Notes under the pieces: model-generated
Seen by the model: the letters and a program-made list of their open reading frames with translations, nothing else
Database searches by the model: none
Told to the model about the DNA's origin: nothing
In this document: piece after piece, positions 60,273 through 64,000 of the stretch
How positions within the stretch are numbered: position 1 is the stretch's first letter
How the letters are laid out: every line of letters starts with the position of its first letter
Assembly: GCA_907165065.1 (NCBI GenBank)
Contig: OU015528.1
Span: 39,981,515 to 40,045,514 of the forward strand
Length of the DNA: 64,000 nucleotides
Direction: 5' to 3'
From: Caprimulgus europaeus
Taxonomy: Eukaryota > Chordata > Aves > Caprimulgiformes > Caprimulgidae
Made by a program: the position numbers and the translations under genes

Positions 60273-61348
60273 TGTGGTGGGTTGACCCTGGTTGGGTGCC
60301 AGATGCCCACCAAAGCCCACTCTATCACTCCCCCTCCCCAGCTGGGTATGGGGTAGAAAAATATAACAAAAGGTTCATGGGTCGAGGTAAGAACAGAGAA
60401 AGATCACTCACCAATTACTGGCAAGGGCAAAACAGACTCAACTTGGTGGGAAAAATGAATTTTCATTTGTTACCAATCAGACAAGAGGATAATGAGAAAT
60501 AAAAACAACTCTTAAAACACCTACTCTCTCCCCTCCTTACTTCCCAGGCTTAACTTCTCTCCTGATTTCCACCTCCTTCCCCACAGTGGCACAGGGGGAC
60601 GGGGAATAGGAGTTGCAGTCAGTTCATCACATGTTGTTTCTACTGCTCCTTCCTCCTCAGCAGGAGGAATCCTTCCCCTGCATCAGTGTGGGGTCCCTGT
60701 CACAGGAGACACAAGTTCCCCATGAGGTCACAAGTCCTGCCAGAAAACCTGCCCCGGCGTGGGCTTCTCTCTCCATAGGGCTGCAGGTTGTGACAGGAAC
60801 CTGCTCCAGTGCAGGCTTCCCATGGGGTCACAGCCTCCTTCAGGCATCCACCTGCTCCAGTGTGGGCTTCCCATGGGGTCACAGCCTCCTTCAGGCATCC
60901 ACCTGCTCCAGCGTGAGGTCTTCCACAGGCTACAGGTGGTCAACTGCTCCACCATGGACCTCCATGGACTGCAGGGGGACAGCCTGCCTCACCATGGTCT
61001 CCACCATCAGCTGCAGGGGACTCTCTGCTCCGGCATCTGGTGCACCTCCTCCCCCTCCTTCTTCACTGACCTTGGTGCCTGCAAAGTAGTTTCTCTTACA
61101 TCTTCTCACTCCTCTCTCCCAAGCTGCAAAGTGTGCAGCTTTTTTTTCTCTTCCTTTTTTTTTTTCTTAATTATGTTATCACAGAGGCGTTACTGATTGG
61201 CTCGGCCTTGGCCAGTGGTGAGTTCATCTTGGAGCTGGCTGGCATTGGCTGTGTCGGACATGGGGGAAGCTTCTGGCAGCTTCTCTCACAGAAGCCACCC
61301 CTATGCCACCTCCTCGCTACCAAAATCCTGCCACACAAACCCAATACA
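60273..61348 (-). mobile_element. Long avian endogenous-retrovirus solo LTR
   Basis: On the minus strand it begins TGTATTGGGTTTGTGTGGCA at 61348 and ends AGGGTCAACCCACCACA at 60273: 1,076 bp with TG...CA ends. I recognise it as a long LTR common in bird genomes, probably ERVK- or ERVL-related; the class cannot be settled because no clear target duplication is visible. The interior is GC-rich, unlike the surrounding DNA, and includes a 51-bp tandem repeat (60801-60918). In the sense direction the A/G-rich run at about 61141-61170 lies upstream of these repeats. The open frames up to 158 codons on both strands come from the repeats and GC content, not from genes. No internal retroviral region adjoins it. 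Confidence 0.85.
60801..60918 (-). repeat. 51-bp tandem repeats inside the long LTR
   Basis: Two full units (60801-60851 and 60852-60902) differ at only two positions, and a partial third begins at 60903. Each starts CTGCTCCAG and contains CTTCCCATGGGGTCACAGCC. More diverged units seem to precede them from about 60735. Because 51 is a multiple of three, every frame shows a 17-residue periodic pseudo-protein. Confidence 0.9.
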
Positions 61349-64000
61349 GGAACATGTTAACTGACAAGGGCCAAAAGCAAGCAGAGGATAATCAAACTAT
61401 TTTATGTGACAGAGAAAATGTAACAATTTTTCAACTGAAAATGTTACTCTCATTACTGAAAGCTTATGTAGATTACATGTTTCAAACCTTTAAACTTTAA
61501 AACACATTCTGAAATAAGCTTGTATCCATACTTTATGTAGTTATACCTCTCTAGAGAAGTACATAATTTCCTGCTGTGAAAATTATTTTCCTGTTATTAA
61601 GACAGATCATTGTACTTCTGAACAGTGCTCTACATATTGTTTGAGGTACTTAAGTTGAGATCTTATAGCCAGATAAGGCTTCCTTCTTAGACTGCAGCAT
61701 ACCTACTTCTGCCCAGGTTTTGGCCCAAATCCTATCTTTGTTAAGCAGTCTTATAAGCAAAACTTCCAGATGCTGATGCAAATTCTGTGTAGCCTCAATG
61801 AAACAAAGACAATGCAAACCAATATATTAGCTTAGGTACAGAAAGAAATATAAGAGAAACCACTAAATTTGACTCAGGATTTACTTGCACTTTTTCTCAT
61901 TGTGCCCATCATTGGTGGTACCTGAAGTCAACAAAATCTTCCATTATGGTTGGGCAATTGTCTCACTATATTTCCTGAAAAGAAAAAAAAATTGAGCTAT
62001 TTCATCATATATCCTGCTGTATATCTATTTAGAATGATCAGTGTATTATCTATTTAGAATGATCAGACAAAACCAGGTATTCAATTACAAGCAACTAATT
62101 GCATTACAACTTTTATTTATTTATTTTTATATATTTTTATTAATAGAACTCTAAAAGGAGCTGTAAGTATTTGCATGGATGCTTGGTTCCAGGTCTCCTA
62201 AGACTGGATCAGACCTGTGTTATTGCAGAATTAAACAAAGCAAATCTACATCTGTAAAAATGGCTTCTCAGATTAGTTGAAAATGAATTTGCTTACTTTA
62301 AACCCAATTCACAAAACTAATTAAAAAGAAAACAAAAGCAAAAACAAAACAACCTGCAAACAGATTTATGTCTTTTCAGATACAGGACAATGTTTCTGTT
62401 TCCTTGTCATTACAGTGTCAGAGAAGACACTTGAATCTTCATTTCTATACAGTAGCACTAGATTAAAAAGCCAGCATTTAGTTATTCTAGAGTTTACTCA
62501 ATAAAGGGTTGGAAAATATTGGCTTGCTTTTATGTGAAACACAAATAAAAAAGCTGAAATATATGTGATAAATATAATATGAAAATACTAATCTCAAAAT
62601 TATCAATCTCAAAAAGATTTCCTCCTAAGATGTATTCCAGTCTTAGATAGCTTTGAAATTTGTTGAATAAGCTGGAGCTACTCAGAGGAGTATTTTTTAG
62701 AAATGACCTCATCAAAACTGAGTTTTTTAGTTAACATCAGCTTTCCTCTGCTGATAAATACATTGAACATTTTACCTCATACACAATAATTAAGATAATT
62801 AGTGTCATGTTTATGATCTGATAGATCATAGGTAACACAAGAAGCTAGTATGAATAATAAAAGGGCAAACATTAGTAATGTAATTATGGCATTCATTATC
62901 TATATCAGCACGCCATGGACTGAAAATTTCAAAAGCCACCTCACTGACAGATTTGCCACAACCTATCTTTTTTCTTTTGCCAACCTGATGGATGGAAGTG
63001 GGTAGCTATGGGGTTTAGTTATTTCAGAGAGAACAGGGAAGCAGATTTAAAAAAAAAGACTTCAGCTTTGAGACAGATAATGTCAGAACACCTCAGTTTT
63101 AACACTATTTCACCAGTGGAAAATTTATATCCCTGAGTTAGAACAGTGCTGTTGAGAGTACAAAGTTCCTTATAATTATCACAAATAATTGTTTCCTTAG
63201 AAGTGGATTCACTATTTCCAAACACATATATCAGTGCACCTCCACTTCTATTCCATCCAAAAGAAAATAGCTGCCAGTCAGAACAAAGTATAAACTGGAG
63301 ACTCTGTCATGGCATATCTCAGTAGGCAAGTGATTTTTTTTATTTATTTTTTTTAAATTGAATACCTTTAGATACAAATGTACAACACACCTATGGCTGT
63401 AGAAAATACAATTTTGCTAATCAAACACTCAAGGTAAAAATTCTGTCTCTGTGTAGGACTACTGCAGAGGATAATGTCTTTAATAGTACTTTATATTATT
63501 GTTTTCAACTATAAAATATAAGACCTTTTAGATTGGACCATTATTTCAATTTTACTAGTTAAACTAAAGCACAGGCAAGGAAGTGGAAGAGATGGAAGAT
63601 TGTCATGGATTAAATGAGTCTTCACTAGCAGAATCCTTTCCATTCACAAGTATGCTTACTGTACGGACCTGCTTATAGCATCAAGTCAAAAAAGTGTGAT
63701 AGTTCCACAAAGCAAAGAGAATACGAGGAATAAAAGAAAGCAAATTCAAAAGACCAAGTATGAAAACTGCAACTCGCTTTGGTGTGAGAAAGTAAATAGC
63801 AAATGTTGAACTTTTCCAGAAGATATTTTTTTAAAGTAATTTCTAGTTTAATTTCATTTTTTCCTGAAAAAAAAAAAAAAAAATTGGAGAAAACAAAATG
63901 GAAAAAGTGTGCATAGTTTTACAGGGTTGCAGTTCTGCAAATATGATTAAAAAACCCCATATATTTTTATAAGTATAATTACGAAAAGAGAGCCATAAGT
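61349..64000. other. Unique AT-rich noncoding DNA
   Basis: No gene or transposon was recognised to the right edge of the window. It includes a T/A-rich low-complexity patch at about 62107-62142, an AATT-free T-rich stretch near 63335-63357, a 17-base A run at 63867-63883 and the duplication at 62023-62066. Confidence 0.65.
62023..62066. repeat. Tandem duplication, period 25 bp
   Basis: ATCTATTTAGAATGATCAG is present at 62023-62041 and again, identical, at 62048-62066. It is a small slippage duplication. Confidence 0.88.

Noticed and set aside
60613-61196. Open frames of 145-158 codons on the plus strand
   Set aside because: They lie inside the minus-strand LTR and owe their length to GC-rich sequence and a 51-bp repeat divisible by three.
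1-64000. CRISPR arrays, operons or other bacterial features
   Set aside because: The repeats are eukaryotic retroelements and microsatellites. There are no spaced direct repeats of CRISPR type and no prokaryotic gene organisation.

Overview
This window is nuclear DNA from a bird, most likely a neoavian species. The evidence is six CR1 LINE fragments with CR1-type 3' tails, the avian ERVL LTR family (5' ends related to TGTCCTGGTTTTG), an avian ERVK solo LTR, and one long LTR of a type widespread in birds. I recognise no host protein-coding gene, rRNA or tRNA. The background is AT-rich and fits a gene desert or the inside of a very large intron; the sequence alone does not decide which.

Layout. 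1-3.8 kb is unique AT-rich DNA. A short CR1 tail lies at 3.80-4.26 kb. At 7.16-10.06 kb is an unusual minus-strand CR1 that keeps its 5' leader-like region, most of ORF1 (zinc-knuckle-like pair, coiled coil, SGNH-esterase domain) and the 3' end of ORF2, but has lost the rest of ORF2. An ERVL solo LTR sits inside its ORF1. 10.06-19.66 kb is unique DNA. The densest repeat block is 19.66-23.8 kb: a minus-strand 3' piece of an ERVL provirus with an ERVK solo LTR nested in it (perfect 6-bp target duplication), then a 2.3-kb plus-strand CR1, then about 71 perfect copies of GGAAA. At 25.18-26.20 kb a CR1 tail abuts an ERVL-type solo LTR with a perfect 5-bp duplication. At 30.57-31.20 kb is a close relative of the 8.9-kb LTR in the opposite orientation. 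31.2-50.6 kb is unique DNA with no recognisable element. CR1 pieces lie at 50.57-51.42 and 57.91-58.50 kb, an ERVL solo LTR at 59.11-59.70 kb and a 1.08-kb LTR with internal 51-bp repeats at 60.27-61.35 kb. The rest is unique.

The features do not act as a pathway. They are layers of retroelement insertions, and nesting gives their relative ages: the CR1 at 7.2-10.1 kb predates its LTR, and the ERVL predates its ERVK LTR. Outside the repeats, the most notable signals are two strong hairpins (26460-26521, with the shape of a microRNA precursor, and 45735-45775), one exon-like open segment at 42169-42283 with good splice signals, and the uninterrupted GGAAA array. I did not find convincing evidence for a new biological system.
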